Positions 24,250 through 32,970 of a DNA stretch of 64,000 bases are shown here, piece after piece (the first letter of the stretch is position 1; every line of letters begins with the position of its first letter). Both the position numbers and the translations under genes were made by a program. The stretch is from Bosea sp. (in: a-proteobacteria) (GTDB lineage: Bacteria > Pseudomonadota > Alphaproteobacteria > Rhizobiales > Beijerinckiaceae), in contig NZ_JAMLIX010000002.1 of assembly GCF_023953965.1 (NCBI RefSeq), positions 248,001-312,000 on the forward strand. The letters are read 5' to 3'. The notes below the pieces were generated by a model. The model searched no databases. It was not told the origin of the DNA and was given only the letters and a program-made list of their open reading frames with translations.

Positions 24250-24585
24250 ATGGCGGAGGAACCCGCCGCGATCGGCCGCCTGCGCCGCCGGCTCGTGCTG
24301 GAGGCGCCCGTCGCATCGCCCGACGGGCTCGGGGGCGCGACGCACGGTTTCGAGGCCGTGGCCGCGCTCTGGGCCGAGGTCGAATGGCTCTCGGGCTCCG
24401 AATCCTGGCGTCGGGGACGGCCGGAACAGGCGCGCGACTATCGCGTCACCATCCGCTGGCGCGGCGATGTCGATGCCGGCCGGCGCCTGCGCGACGGCGA
24501 TCGCCTGTTCGACATCCGCTCCGCCGCCGATCCGGACGGGTCGCGCCGGCGGCTCGTCTGCCTGGTCGAGGAGGTGGTGCCGTGA
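24250..24585 (+). CDS. GTA head-tail stopper/closure protein (g7)
   Basis: A 111-residue SPP1 gp16-type head closure protein: IGRLRRRLVLEAPVASPDG at the start, WAEVEWLSGSE in the middle and YRVTIRWRGDVDAGRRLRDGDRLFDIRS, the usual beta core. It begins one base after the g6 stop and overlaps g8 by four bases. Its role is to seal the filled head and receive the tail. Confidence 0.82.
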   Translation: MAEEPAAIGRLRRRLVLEAPVASPDGLGGATHGFEAVAALWAEVEWLSGSESWRRGRPEQARDYRVTIRWRGDVDAGRRLRDGDRLFDIRSAADPDGSRRRLVCLVEEVVP

Positions 24586-24992
24586 GCGATCCCATCCTTG
24601 CGCTTCGCGCCGCCGTGCAGGCGCTCCTCGTCGCGGATGCAAGCCTCACGGCGCTGATCGGCCCGACCCGCGTCTTCGACGAGGCGCCACGTGCGGCGCG
24701 CGGGCTCTATGTCGTCCATGGCGAGGTCGAGGCGCGCGACTGGTCGACCGGCAGCGACGAGGGCTGCGAGCAGGAATTCGTGCTCGTCGTCTGGGCGGCC
24801 GAGAGCGGCTCGTCGCGCCAGGCGCTGGAGGCGGCCGGGCGGATCGTCGCGGCGCTGCATGAAGCCGATCTCGCCTTGGACGGGCACAGGCTGATCAATC
24901 TGCGCTGGCTCACGAGCCGGCTTTCCCGCGAGGCGCGCAAGGGGCTGCCCTCCGTGGCGATCCGCTTCCGCGCCGTGACCGAAACGCTCTAG
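24582..24992 (+). CDS. GTA tail terminator (g8), DUF3168 family
   Basis: A 136-residue protein of the DUF3168 family (LRAAVQALLVADASLTALIGPTRVFDEAP; the C-terminal VAIRFRAVTE). This family forms the ring that ends tail polymerisation and joins it to the head. GTG 24582 overlaps the g7 stop (GTGA). A palindromic repeat follows its stop. Confidence 0.85.
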   Translation: MSDPILALRAAVQALLVADASLTALIGPTRVFDEAPRAARGLYVVHGEVEARDWSTGSDEGCEQEFVLVVWAAESGSSRQALEAAGRIVAALHEADLALDGHRLINLRWLTSRLSREARKGLPSVAIRFRAVTETL

Positions 24993-25001
24993 GCGCATCC
25001 G

Positions 25002-25045
25002 CCGTCATTCCGGGGCTTCGCGAAGCGAAGAACCCGGAATGACGG
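25002..25045. repeat. REP-like palindrome inside the GTA cluster
   Basis: CCGTCATTCCGGG (25002-25014) pairs with CCCGGAATGACGG (25033-25045), 13 perfect base pairs, with a second palindrome GCTTCGCGAAGC inside. A copy in the opposite orientation lies at 45741-45780 after glnE, sharing an identical core. It is a dispersed intergenic repeat and may weaken or stabilise the GTA mRNA between g8 and g9. Confidence 0.8.
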
Positions 25046-25098
25046 AGGGAGCGAGCCTGCGGTCGTTCGCACCACCTAACCGACAAAGGAGAAGCCGC

Positions 25099-25509
25099 AT
25101 GGCGGCACAGAAGGGCAAGGACCTGCTGCTCAAGGCGGCTGATGGCGCCGGCGGTTTCGTCACGGTCGCGGGCCTGAGGGCGCGCCAGATCGCCTTCAAC
25201 GCCGAGACCGTCGACGTGACGCATTCGGAATCGGCCGGGCGCTGGCGCGAATTGCTGGCGGGCGCCGGCGTGCGCCGCGCCAGCATCAGCGGCGCCGGCA
25301 TCTTCAAGGACGAGGCCTCCGACGCGCTCGTCCGCCAGAGTTTCTTCGACGGGACGATCCTGGAATGGCAGGTCGTCGTGCCGGATTTCGGCACGATCTC
25401 CGGCGCCTTCCAGATCACGGGGCTGGAATATCGCGGCGACCATGCCGGCGAGGTCACCTTCGATATGTCGCTCGAATCCGCCGGGCTTCTCGCCTTCGCG
25501 GCGCCGTGA
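25099..25509 (+). CDS. GTA major tail tube protein (g9)
   Basis: A 136-residue tail tube protein of the TP901-1/GTA type: GKDLLLKAADGAGGFVTVAGLRARQIAFNAETVDVTHSES, then GIFKDEASDALVR and the C-terminal FDMSLESAGLLAF. It would polymerise into the tail tube. ATG 25099 has AAAGGAG upstream. Confidence 0.9.
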   Translation: MAAQKGKDLLLKAADGAGGFVTVAGLRARQIAFNAETVDVTHSESAGRWRELLAGAGVRRASISGAGIFKDEASDALVRQSFFDGTILEWQVVVPDFGTISGAFQITGLEYRGDHAGEVTFDMSLESAGLLAFAAP

Positions 25510-25519
25510 GGAGGTGAGC

Positions 25520-25861
25520 ATGGTCAATCGTCATCGCGGCGAGACCGCGCTCATGGTCGCCGGCGAAAGCCTGCCGATGCGGCTGACGCTCGGCGCGCTG
25601 GCCGAGCTGGAGCACGCTTTCGCGGTCGACAGCCTTCCCGCGCTGGGTGAGCGCTTCGTCGAGGGCAGGCTCTCCGCCCGCGACATCATCCGCATCATCG
25701 CCGCCGGTTTGCGCGGTGCCGGCCGGGCGATCCGCGACGAGGAGGTCGCGGAGCTCGCCTTCGACGGCGGGCTTAGCGGCGCGATTCAAGCCGCGATCGC
25801 CCTGCTCGAAGCGACCTTCGGCGAGGGAAACGCGGCCCGCCCTCCGCAGCCGCCGGCGTGA
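25520..25861 (+). CDS. GTA tail assembly protein (g10)
   Basis: A 113-residue protein of the gene transfer agent family (tail tube GTA-gp10-like): NRHRGETALMVAGESLPMRLTLGALAELEHAFAVDSLPALG, then LSARDIIRIIAAGLRGAG. In siphophages the equivalent is the tail assembly chaperone. A strong ribosome site (GAGGAGGTGA) precedes ATG 25520. It overlaps g10.1 by four bases. Confidence 0.85.
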   Translation: MVNRHRGETALMVAGESLPMRLTLGALAELEHAFAVDSLPALGERFVEGRLSARDIIRIIAAGLRGAGRAIRDEEVAELAFDGGLSGAIQAAIALLEATFGEGNAARPPQPPA

Positions 25862-26088
25862 GCGCGCCGGCGGGTTTTCCCTGGGGCGAGGTGATGGCCT
25901 TCGGGCTCGGCCGGCTGGCCTGGCCGCCCGAGCACTTCTGGGCGGCGACGCCGCGCGAGATCGCGGCGGCGTTGCGCGCCCACCAGGCCCCGCAGCGCGG
26001 CCCCGCCCCGGAACGCGGGGCGCTCGCCGCGCTGATGGACGCCTATCCCGACGCAACTGAACCGAGAGGATGCCATGACGGACGATGA
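25858..26088 (+). CDS. GTA tail assembly chaperone (g10.1, rcc01693 family)
   Basis: A 76-residue protein with the typical FPWGEVMAFGLGRLAWPPEHFW and TPREIAAAL segments of the rcc01693 family. GTG 25858 overlaps the g10 stop (GTGA), reminiscent of paired tail chaperone frames in phages, where the second product is made by frameshift; here it is coupled reinitiation. It overlaps the tape measure gene by 14 bases. Confidence 0.83.
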   Translation: MSAPAGFPWGEVMAFGLGRLAWPPEHFWAATPREIAAALRAHQAPQRGPAPERGALAALMDAYPDATEPRGCHDGR

Positions 26089-26668
26089 CGGCTTCGATAC
26101 GGGGCGCCTCGCCGATCTGAGGACGATGGACCGGCTGACCCAGTCGCTGAGCCGGTCCTCGGAGAGCTTCGGGAAATCGATCGTCGGCGCCTTCTCGCGC
26201 GGCATCGTCGAGGGCAAGCGCTTCGAGGATGTGCTGCGCAGCGTCGGCCGCTCGATGACCGACAGCCTGCTGAAGACGGCGCTGAAACCGCTGCAGAGCG
26301 GCCTGTCGAGCCTGCTCGGCTCCGGCATCCAGAGCCTGAGCGGCCTGTTCGGGGGCCTGAGCCTCGGCGGTGCGGGCGCGAGCCTGCCGGTCGCGCCCTT
26401 CGCCGAGGGCGGCATCGTCGCCTCGCCGTCCTACTTCCCGACCGGGCGCGGGCTCGGCCTTATGGCAGAGCGCGGAGCCGAGGCGATCATGCCGCTCGCG
26501 CGCGGGCCGGACGGCCGGCTCGGCGTGCGCGCCGGCGGCGGGCAGGCCCGGCCGCTCAGCGTGGTCGTCCAGGTCTCGACCCCCGATGCCGAGAGTTTCC
26601 GCCGCTCGGAGGCGCAGGTCTCCGCCGCCATCGCCCGCGCCGTCGCGCGCGGCGGACGGGCGCTCTAG
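26075..26668 (+). CDS. GTA tail tape measure protein (g11)
   Basis: A 197-residue short tape measure. The N-terminal part is helical (LRTMDRLTQSLSRSSESFGKSIVGAFSRGI), the middle is Gly/Ser/Leu-rich and membrane-active in character (SSLLGSGIQSLSGLFGGLSLGG), and the C-terminal FAEGGIVASPSYFPTGRGLGLMAERGAEAIMPLARG block is the conserved GTA/phage tail end. Its length fits GTAs, whose tails are short, rather than complete siphophages with 600-1,500 residues. Confidence 0.87.
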   Translation: MTDDDGFDTGRLADLRTMDRLTQSLSRSSESFGKSIVGAFSRGIVEGKRFEDVLRSVGRSMTDSLLKTALKPLQSGLSSLLGSGIQSLSGLFGGLSLGGAGASLPVAPFAEGGIVASPSYFPTGRGLGLMAERGAEAIMPLARGPDGRLGVRAGGGQARPLSVVVQVSTPDAESFRRSEAQVSAAIARAVARGGRAL

Positions 26669-26681
26669 AGGGAGGGCGGAC

Positions 26682-27320
26682 ATGCCGGATTTCCATGAGG
26701 TCCGCTTTCCGCTGGATGTCGCGCGCGGCGCGCGCGGCGGGCCGGAACGCCAGACCCAGATCGTCACGCTCGCCTCCGGGCGGGAGGTGCGCAACAGCCG
26801 CTGGGCCCATTCGCGCCGCCGCTACGATGCCGGCCTCGGCATCCGCACGCTCGACGCGCTGGCGGCGGTGGTGAGCTTCTTCGAGGAGCGTCGCGGCCGC
26901 CTCTACGGCTTCCGCTGGCGCGATCCGCTCGACTGGAAGAGCTGCCCGCCCTCGCAGGAGCCGGCGGCGACAGATCAGGTGATCGGGACCGGAGACGGCG
27001 TCGCCAGCGTCTTCCAGCTCAGCAAGCTCTACGGATCCGGCCCCTCCGCCTACAGCCGGGAGATCACCAAGCCCTGCGAGGGGACGGTCAAGGTCGCTCT
27101 GGACAGCATAGCGCTGGCGCCGGAGGACTTCTCCTGCGACCCCGCGACCGGCGAAGTCAGCTTCGCGCCGGGGGCGATCCCGCCCGCGGATGCCGTGGTG
27201 ACCGCCGGCTTCGCCTTCGACGTGCCGGTCCGCTTCGACACCGATGCGATCGAGGTCGATCTCTCCGCCTTCGCGGCCGGCGAGATCCCGCGCGTTCCCG
27301 TGGTCGAGATCGTTCCCTAG
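26682..27320 (+). CDS. GTA distal tail protein (g12), DUF2460 family
   Basis: A 212-residue DUF2460 protein: FHEVRFPLDVARGARGGPERQTQIV at the start, RRGRLYGFRWRDPLDWKS, IGTGDGVASVFQLSKLYG and the C-terminal PVRFDTDAIEVDLS. It forms the distal tail ring joining the tube to the hub. It follows g11 by 13 bases with GGGAGGG upstream. Confidence 0.9.
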   Translation: MPDFHEVRFPLDVARGARGGPERQTQIVTLASGREVRNSRWAHSRRRYDAGLGIRTLDALAAVVSFFEERRGRLYGFRWRDPLDWKSCPPSQEPAATDQVIGTGDGVASVFQLSKLYGSGPSAYSREITKPCEGTVKVALDSIALAPEDFSCDPATGEVSFAPGAIPPADAVVTAGFAFDVPVRFDTDAIEVDLSAFAAGEIPRVPVVEIVP

Positions 27321-27330
27321 AGGCTATCCC

Positions 27331-28212
27331 ATGCGTGACATTCCATCCGGGCTTGCCGCCCATATCGCGGCCGGCGCGACGACGCTCTGCCATTGCTGGA
27401 GCCTGACGCGCCGCGACGGCCTCGTGCTCGGCTTCACCGATCACGACCGTCCCCTGTCCTTCGACGACATCGCCTTTGCCGCCGCGACCGGCCTCGAGGC
27501 GGCGGAAAGCGCAGCCGAGCTCGGCTTCGCCATCGGTGGCGGCGAGGTCGCGGGCGCCTTTGCGGCGTCCGGGCTGAACGAGGCCGATCTGGCACGCGGG
27601 CTCTACGACGATGCGCGGGTCCGGATCTGGCTGGTCGACTGGGCCGATCCCGGTGAGCGTCTCCTGCTGGAAGAGGGTTATGTCGGCGAGGTCAAGCGCG
27701 GCGAGACCGGCTTCACCGCCGAGGTTCGCGGCCTGGCCAAGGCGTTCGACGAGGAGCGCGGCCGGCTTTATCTGCGCGCCTGCTCGGCCGATCTCGGCGA
27801 TCAGCGTTGCGGCGTCGCGCTCAGCGCCGCCACGGCCGGCGTCGACGAGAGCGACGGGCGCCTTTCGCTGTCGGCCGATGGGCTTGGCTCCTATGCGGAC
27901 GGATATTTCACCGGCGGCCGGCTCGTCTTCACCGGCGGCGCGAATGCCGGCTTCGCGACCGAGGTCAAGCGCCACGGCCGCGAGGGGACGCGCGCGCTGT
28001 TCCAGCTCTGGCAGGCTCCGGCGGCTGCGATCCTGCCCGGCGACGGCTTCAGGGTGACGCCCGGCTGCGACAAGAGCTTCGCGACCTGCCGCGCCAAATT
28101 CGGCAACGGCGTCAATTTCCGCGGCTTCCCGCACATGCCGACGAACGACTTCATCATCGGCGGCGTTCGCCCCGGCGACGGGGGGCTCGACGGCGGGAGC
28201 CTGTTCCGATGA
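27331..28212 (+). CDS. GTA hub protein (g13), DUF2163 family
   Basis: A 293-residue DUF2163 protein: LTRRDGLVLGFTDHDRPLSFD in the N-terminal domain and a C-terminal phage_BR0599-like domain with GCDKSFATCRAKFGN-type spacing and NFRGFPHMP. The cysteines LCHCW, RACSADLGDQRCG and GCDKSFATC fit the iron-sulfur cluster reported for the R. capsulatus GTA hub (from memory). It makes the baseplate hub. It overlaps g14 by four bases. Confidence 0.9.
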   Translation: MRDIPSGLAAHIAAGATTLCHCWSLTRRDGLVLGFTDHDRPLSFDDIAFAAATGLEAAESAAELGFAIGGGEVAGAFAASGLNEADLARGLYDDARVRIWLVDWADPGERLLLEEGYVGEVKRGETGFTAEVRGLAKAFDEERGRLYLRACSADLGDQRCGVALSAATAGVDESDGRLSLSADGLGSYADGYFTGGRLVFTGGANAGFATEVKRHGREGTRALFQLWQAPAAAILPGDGFRVTPGCDKSFATCRAKFGNGVNFRGFPHMPTNDFIIGGVRPGDGGLDGGSLFR

Positions 28213-28640
28213 GGCGCGCCGAGATCGTCGCGGCGGCCCGGCTCTGGCTCGGCACGCCCTATCATCACCAGGCCTCGCTTTGCGGCGTCGGCTGCGATTG
28301 CCTCGGCCTGGTGCGCGGCGTCTGGCGCGAGCTCTGCGGCGCGGAGCCCGAGGCGCCGCCGCCCTATTCGCAAAGCTGGGCGGAAAGCCTCGGGCAGGAG
28401 ACGCTGGCGCTGGCCGCCGCGCGCCATCTGCGCCCGCTTGCCGTGGAGCATGCGCGGCCGGGCGACGCGCTGCTCTTCCGCTGGCGCGAGCATCTGCCTG
28501 CCAAGCATTGCGCGATCCTGTCGGCGCCCGGGAGCCTGATCCACGCCCATGACGGCGCCGCCGTCGCCGAGGTCGCCTTCACCCCCTGGTGGCGGCGCCA
28601 TCTCAGCCATGCCTTTTCCTTTCCCGGAGTGACGGACTGA
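28209..28640 (+). CDS. GTA NlpC/P60 cell-wall peptidase (g14)
   Basis: A 143-residue NlpC/P60-type peptidase. The catalytic cysteine lies in GVGCDCLGLVRGVW, the histidine in LPAKHCAILS, and a third polar residue follows (LIHAHDG). In GTA particles it sits in the tail tip and opens the recipient peptidoglycan. ATG 28209 overlaps the g13 stop; its TGA overlaps the g15 ATG (TGATG). Confidence 0.9.
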   Translation: MRRAEIVAAARLWLGTPYHHQASLCGVGCDCLGLVRGVWRELCGAEPEAPPPYSQSWAESLGQETLALAAARHLRPLAVEHARPGDALLFRWREHLPAKHCAILSAPGSLIHAHDGAAVAEVAFTPWWRRHLSHAFSFPGVTD

Positions 28641-31600
28641 TGGCGACGCTTCTTCTCCAGGTTGCAGGCGCCGCGCTGGGCACGGCGCTGGGCGGGCCGG
28701 TCGGCGGCGCCATCGGCCAGGCGCTGGGCGGCCTCGCCGGGGCGAGCCTCGACCAGGCCTGGCTCGGCGGCTCCGGCGGCAACAAGATCGTCGACGGGCC
28801 GCGCCTCAAGGAGGTGAACGGGCTCGCGGCGACCGAGGGCGCCGCGATCCCGCGCGTCTATGGCCGCGCCCGGCTCGGCGGGCAATTGATCTGGGCGACG
28901 CGCATCGAGGAAGAGGTCACCGTCGCGATCACGCGCACCAAGAGCGGCGGCAAGGGCGGGCGTTCGACCAAGACCTACGAGACGACCTACAGCTACTACG
29001 CCAACCTCGCCATCGGCCTGTGCGAAGGGCCGATCGCCTTCATCCGGCGCATCTGGGTCGACGGGCGCGAGTATGATGTCCAGACCGCCGCGATGCGCCT
29101 CCATCGCGGCGACGAGGTGCAGGCGCCCGATCCCCTGATCGTGGCGAAGGAGGCGGGCGAGGCGCCGGCCTATCGCGGGCTCGCCTATGTCGTGTTCGAG
29201 CGCTTCCCGCTCGCCGACTACGGCAACCGCGTGCCGCAATTCGATTTCGAGGTCGTGCGGGCCGTCGAGGGCCTCAACCGCATGATCCGGGCCGTGGCGC
29301 TGACGCCGGGCGCGGGCGAGTTCGTCTACGACATGCGGCCGGTCAGCCACGAGCCCGAGCCCGGCGTCAGCGAAAGCCTGACGCGCCACCAGCTCTATGG
29401 CAACAGCGACGCCGATACGGCGCTGGTCCATCTCCTGTGGCTCTGCCCGAATCTCCGCCGCGTCTCGCTGGTCGTGAGCTGGTTCGGAGACGATCTGCGC
29501 GCCGGCGCCTGCAGCGTCGCGCCCCGGGCCGAGATCGTGCAGAAACCGACTGAGGGAGCGGACTGGTCGGTCGCCGGGCTGACGCGCTTCACCGCCCGCA
29601 TCGTCAGCGAGGTCAATGGCCGGCCCGCCTTCGGCGGCACCCCCTCCGACGAGAGCGTCGTCGCGCTGATCCGGCGCCTGCGCTTCGATTACGGGCTCGA
29701 GGTCGTGCTCTACCCCTTCCTGATGATGGATATCCCGGCCGGCAACACCCTGCCGGATCCCTGGTCGGGCGCGGCGAGCCAGCCGCGCTATCCCTGGCGT
29801 GGGCGCATCACCTGTGATCCGGCGCCGGGCCGCCCGGGAAGCCCGGAGGGCGGCGCGGGCGCGGCGGCGCAGATCGCCTCCTTCGTCGGCACGGTCGGCC
29901 CGGCGGACATGACGGAGGTGGGCGGCGTCGTCGCCTGCGCCAAGCCGGGCGAGTGGTCCTATCGCCGCCTGGTGATGCATTGCGCCGCGCTGGCGAGGCT
30001 CGCCGGCGGGGTGGATGGCTTCGTCGTCGGCTCCGAGATGGTCGGGCTGACGCATCTGCGCGGCGCCTCCGGCTATCCCATGCCGGACCATCTCGCCGCC
30101 ATCGCCGGTGACGTCGCGACCGTGCTGCCGGGCGCCGTCCTGACCTATGCCGCGGACTGGACCGAATACGGCGCGGATGTCCGCAACGGCGGGCAGGATG
30201 TCGACTTCCCGCTCGATTCCGTCTGGGCGTCCTCCGCCATCGGCGCGATCGGCATCGACTTCTACCCGCCGCTCTCGGACTGGCGCGATTCCGCCAGCCA
30301 TGCCGATGCCGGCATGGCGCGCGGCCCGGCCGATCTCGCCTATCTGCGCGAGCGCCTGACCGCCGGCGAAGCCTATGACTGGTATTATGCCGACGCGGCC
30401 GGCCGGGCCGCGCAGGCGCGCCTGCCGATCACCGACGGCGCCCATGGCAAGCCCTGGACGTTCCGGCCGAAGGATCTCCGGGGCTGGTGGAGCAACGCCC
30501 ATATCCGCCGCGCCGGCGGCGCGGAGACCACCGCGACCGCCTTTTCGCCCGGCGGAAAGCCGATCTGGCTGACCGAGATCGGCGTGCCGGCCGTCGACAA
30601 GGGCGCCAATGCGCCCAACATGTTCCCCGACCCCAAATCCGCCGAGAGCGGCTATCCGCCCTTCTCGAGCGGCGCGCGCGACGATCTCGTCCAGGCGCGG
30701 GCGCTGGAGGCGATCATCTCCGGCTTCGATCCGGCGCGTCTGGGCTTCGAGGCGGCGCGCAACCCCGTCCATCCGGTCAGCGGCATCCGCATGGTCGATC
30801 CGGCTCACATCTTCGTCTGGAACTGGGACCTGCGGCCTTTCCCCGCCTTTCCGGATTTGTCCGGCATCTGGGCGGATGGGGCGAATTTCGACACCGGCCA
30901 CTGGCTGAACGGGCGTCTCGAAGGCACGCCGGTCGACCGGCTCGTGGCGCGGCTCCTCGCCGATTTCGGCCTGCCCGCGGCCAGCCGGATCACGGTCGAC
31001 GGCTTCGTCGACGGCTATGTGCTGGACCGTCCGCTCTCGGCCCGGCAGGCGCTGGAACCGCTGGCCCAGAGCTTCGGCTTCGACGCGATCATGAGCGCCG
31101 GCGCCCTGCGTTTCGAGGGCCGGGGCGGCAAGGTCGCGCATTGGCTCGGGGCCGACGATCTCGTGCCCGACCGCGGCGGCGAGCCCTTCACGCTCAGGCG
31201 CGGCCAGGAAAGCGAGCTGCCGCTCGAGCTGCGCCTCGGCTTCAGCGACAGCGAGGCCGATTACCGCAGCGCCGCCGCGCGCTCGCGCCGTCTCGCCGGG
31301 GCAGCCCGGCGCGAGGTCGCCGTCGAGACCGCGATCGTGACCCGCTCGGCCGAAGGGCAGCGCCTGGCCGATCAGCGGCTCCAGGAAGCCTGGGCGGCGC
31401 GCGAGAGCCTGGAATGCGAGCTTTCGCCGCGCTGCGTCGCGATCGAGCCGGGCGATGTCCTGTCGCTCCCGGTCGATGCCGGCAGCCGCCTCTTCCGCGT
31501 CACCCGCATCGCTGAGGGCGCGACGCGGCGGATCAGCGCGCGGGCCGTGGAGCCTGCGGTCTATGTCGGGGCGGGAGCCGGCGGAAACCCCCGCCCGCCG

Positions 31601-32557
31601 CGCAATCCGCCTGCCCTGCCGGGGCGCCCGCTGGCCGTTCCGCTGGAACTGCCGATCGTCACCGTCGAGCCGCCGCCGCTTCTGTCGCTCGCCGCCTTCG
31701 CCGCCCCCTGGCCGGGCGCGCTCGCGATCTGGCGCGCCGACGAGGCGGGACTGTTCACCGTGGACGGTTTCGTCGAGGCGCCCTCGATCGTCGGCGAGAC
31801 CTTGACCGCGCTGCCGCCCGGACCGCTCTGGCGGACGGACCGGGGCGCCGTGCTGGAGGTCAGGCTGCGCGGCGGCATCCTCGCCTCCGTCCCGCCGGAG
31901 GCGGCGCTGTCGGGCGCGAACGCGCTGGCGCTGATCGGCGAGGACGGGGAGGTCGAGATCGTCACGGTCGCGGAGGCCGAGCTCGTCGGGCCGCAGCGCT
32001 TCCGCCTGTCGCGGCTGATCCGCGGCATCGGCGGCAGCGAGGCCGCGGCGGGGCGCCTTCTGCCGGAGGGCGCCCGTGTCGTCGTCCTGGATGGCGCGGC
32101 GGTTCCCCTGACGACCAGTCTCGCCGATCTCGGCCGCAGCCGGCGCTACCGTGTCGGCCCCGCCCGCCACGATGTCGGCGATCCGACGATGGTCGAGTTC
32201 GAGGCCGGTGTGACCGGCCGGGCGCTCGTTCCCCTGTCCCCGGTCAGGCCGCGGGCGCGCCGCGGCGATGCCGGCATCGCCTTGAGCTGGCTCAGGCGGA
32301 CGCGAATCGACGGCGATTCCTGGGAGCTCACGGAGGTGCCGCTGGGCGAAGCGGACGAGCGCTACGAAATCCGCATCTTCGACGGCGACACCGCGCTCCA
32401 TGCCGAAATCGTGAACGGTCCCGGATGGACCTATCCCGCCGCGCAGGAGATCGTCGATTTCGGCGCGCCGCAGCTGGAGATCGCGCTTTCGCTCCGCCAG
32501 CTCAGCACGACGGTGGGGGTAGGCGGCGAATGGCGTGGACGGATCCCGGTGCGCTGA
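28640..32557 (+). CDS. GTA megatron/tail fibre host-recognition protein with TIM-barrel domain (g15)
   Basis: A 1,305-residue tail tip protein, largest gene of the window. The first 40 residues are Gly/Ala-rich and hydrophobic (VAGAALGTALGGPVGGAIG). A hub-like region follows (RVYGRARLGGQLIWATR), then a glycoside-hydrolase-like TIM barrel (YAADWTEYG, IGIDFYPPLSDWRD, WLTEIGVPAVDKG) near residues 480-680, and C-terminal phage-tail_3-like domains. It starts in the stop codon of g14. The frame is intact across 3.9 kb, a strong sign that the GTA is under selection. It is the last structural gene here. Confidence 0.92.
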   Translation: MATLLLQVAGAALGTALGGPVGGAIGQALGGLAGASLDQAWLGGSGGNKIVDGPRLKEVNGLAATEGAAIPRVYGRARLGGQLIWATRIEEEVTVAITRTKSGGKGGRSTKTYETTYSYYANLAIGLCEGPIAFIRRIWVDGREYDVQTAAMRLHRGDEVQAPDPLIVAKEAGEAPAYRGLAYVVFERFPLADYGNRVPQFDFEVVRAVEGLNRMIRAVALTPGAGEFVYDMRPVSHEPEPGVSESLTRHQLYGNSDADTALVHLLWLCPNLRRVSLVVSWFGDDLRAGACSVAPRAEIVQKPTEGADWSVAGLTRFTARIVSEVNGRPAFGGTPSDESVVALIRRLRFDYGLEVVLYPFLMMDIPAGNTLPDPWSGAASQPRYPWRGRITCDPAPGRPGSPEGGAGAAAQIASFVGTVGPADMTEVGGVVACAKPGEWSYRRLVMHCAALARLAGGVDGFVVGSEMVGLTHLRGASGYPMPDHLAAIAGDVATVLPGAVLTYAADWTEYGADVRNGGQDVDFPLDSVWASSAIGAIGIDFYPPLSDWRDSASHADAGMARGPADLAYLRERLTAGEAYDWYYADAAGRAAQARLPITDGAHGKPWTFRPKDLRGWWSNAHIRRAGGAETTATAFSPGGKPIWLTEIGVPAVDKGANAPNMFPDPKSAESGYPPFSSGARDDLVQARALEAIISGFDPARLGFEAARNPVHPVSGIRMVDPAHIFVWNWDLRPFPAFPDLSGIWADGANFDTGHWLNGRLEGTPVDRLVARLLADFGLPAASRITVDGFVDGYVLDRPLSARQALEPLAQSFGFDAIMSAGALRFEGRGGKVAHWLGADDLVPDRGGEPFTLRRGQESELPLELRLGFSDSEADYRSAAARSRRLAGAARREVAVETAIVTRSAEGQRLADQRLQEAWAARESLECELSPRCVAIEPGDVLSLPVDAGSRLFRVTRIAEGATRRISARAVEPAVYVGAGAGGNPRPPRNPPALPGRPLAVPLELPIVTVEPPPLLSLAAFAAPWPGALAIWRADEAGLFTVDGFVEAPSIVGETLTALPPGPLWRTDRGAVLEVRLRGGILASVPPEAALSGANALALIGEDGEVEIVTVAEAELVGPQRFRLSRLIRGIGGSEAAAGRLLPEGARVVVLDGAAVPLTTSLADLGRSRRYRVGPARHDVGDPTMVEFEAGVTGRALVPLSPVRPRARRGDAGIALSWLRRTRIDGDSWELTEVPLGEADERYEIRIFDGDTALHAEIVNGPGWTYPAAQEIVDFGAPQLEIALSLRQLSTTVGVGGEWRGRIPVR

Positions 32558-32620
32558 TCTAGTCTTCGCCCGGGAGGGGGCGATGCATTCATGGCGTATT
32601 CACGCGGATGGGACTAGCCG

Positions 32621-32944
32621 GTGGCGATGATGCCGGTCGAACCGATTCTCGCTTTTGCGCTCTTGGCCTCCTCGCCGCTGCCGGTCCTGCGCGTCGACGA
32701 CGCGACGCCGATCGCCTGCCTGTCGTCCGAGGAAACGCGTGACGCCGTCGCCGAAGGGCGCGTCATGCAGCCGGCGGAAGCCTCCCGCCATGCCCGCCGC
32801 GCCGCGCCGGGCGAGGTCCTGCGCATCCAGCTTTGCCGGCAGGGTGGGGATTTCGTCTATGTGGTGACCACGCTGAAGCGCGACGGCCGCGTCGCGCGGG
32901 TGACGCTGGAAGGACAATCCGGCAAGATCGCCACCATCCGCTGA
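32621..32944 (+). CDS. Small periplasmic PepSY-like protein, FeuN candidate
   Basis: A 107-residue protein with a hydrophobic N terminus (PVEPILAFALLASSPLPVL) that looks like a signal peptide and a mature part with CLSSEETRDAV and the PepSY-like block VLRIQLCRQGGDFVYVVTTLKRDGRVARVTLEGQ, described here as spanning residues 66-100. It lies 26 bases before an OmpR-type regulator and its kinase. In Sinorhizobium meliloti, feuN encodes a small periplasmic inhibitor of FeuQ at this position. Starts GTG 32621, ATG 32627 or ATG 32630 are all possible. Confidence 0.6.
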   Translation: MAMMPVEPILAFALLASSPLPVLRVDDATPIACLSSEETRDAVAEGRVMQPAEASRHARRAAPGEVLRIQLCRQGGDFVYVVTTLKRDGRVARVTLEGQSGKIATIR

Positions 32945-32970
32945 TCTGAAGCAACTGGAGCGAACCGACC

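Noticed and set aside
25002..25045. A rho-independent terminator between GTA g8 and g9
   Set aside because: There is no T-run behind the stem, and a near-identical inverted copy exists elsewhere, so a REP-like repeat is the better reading.
28364..32401. A 1,345-codon open frame on the minus strand opposite the GTA megatron
   Set aside because: It is antisense to a well-conserved gene. It is Arg/Asp/Gly-rich without any domain, as expected for the shadow frame of a GC-rich gene; the plus strand has clear family motifs.
16673..32557. An integrated, excisable prophage
   Set aside because: No integrase, lysis, replication or repressor genes and no flanking tRNA or direct repeats were seen; gene order and the short tape measure match a gene transfer agent.
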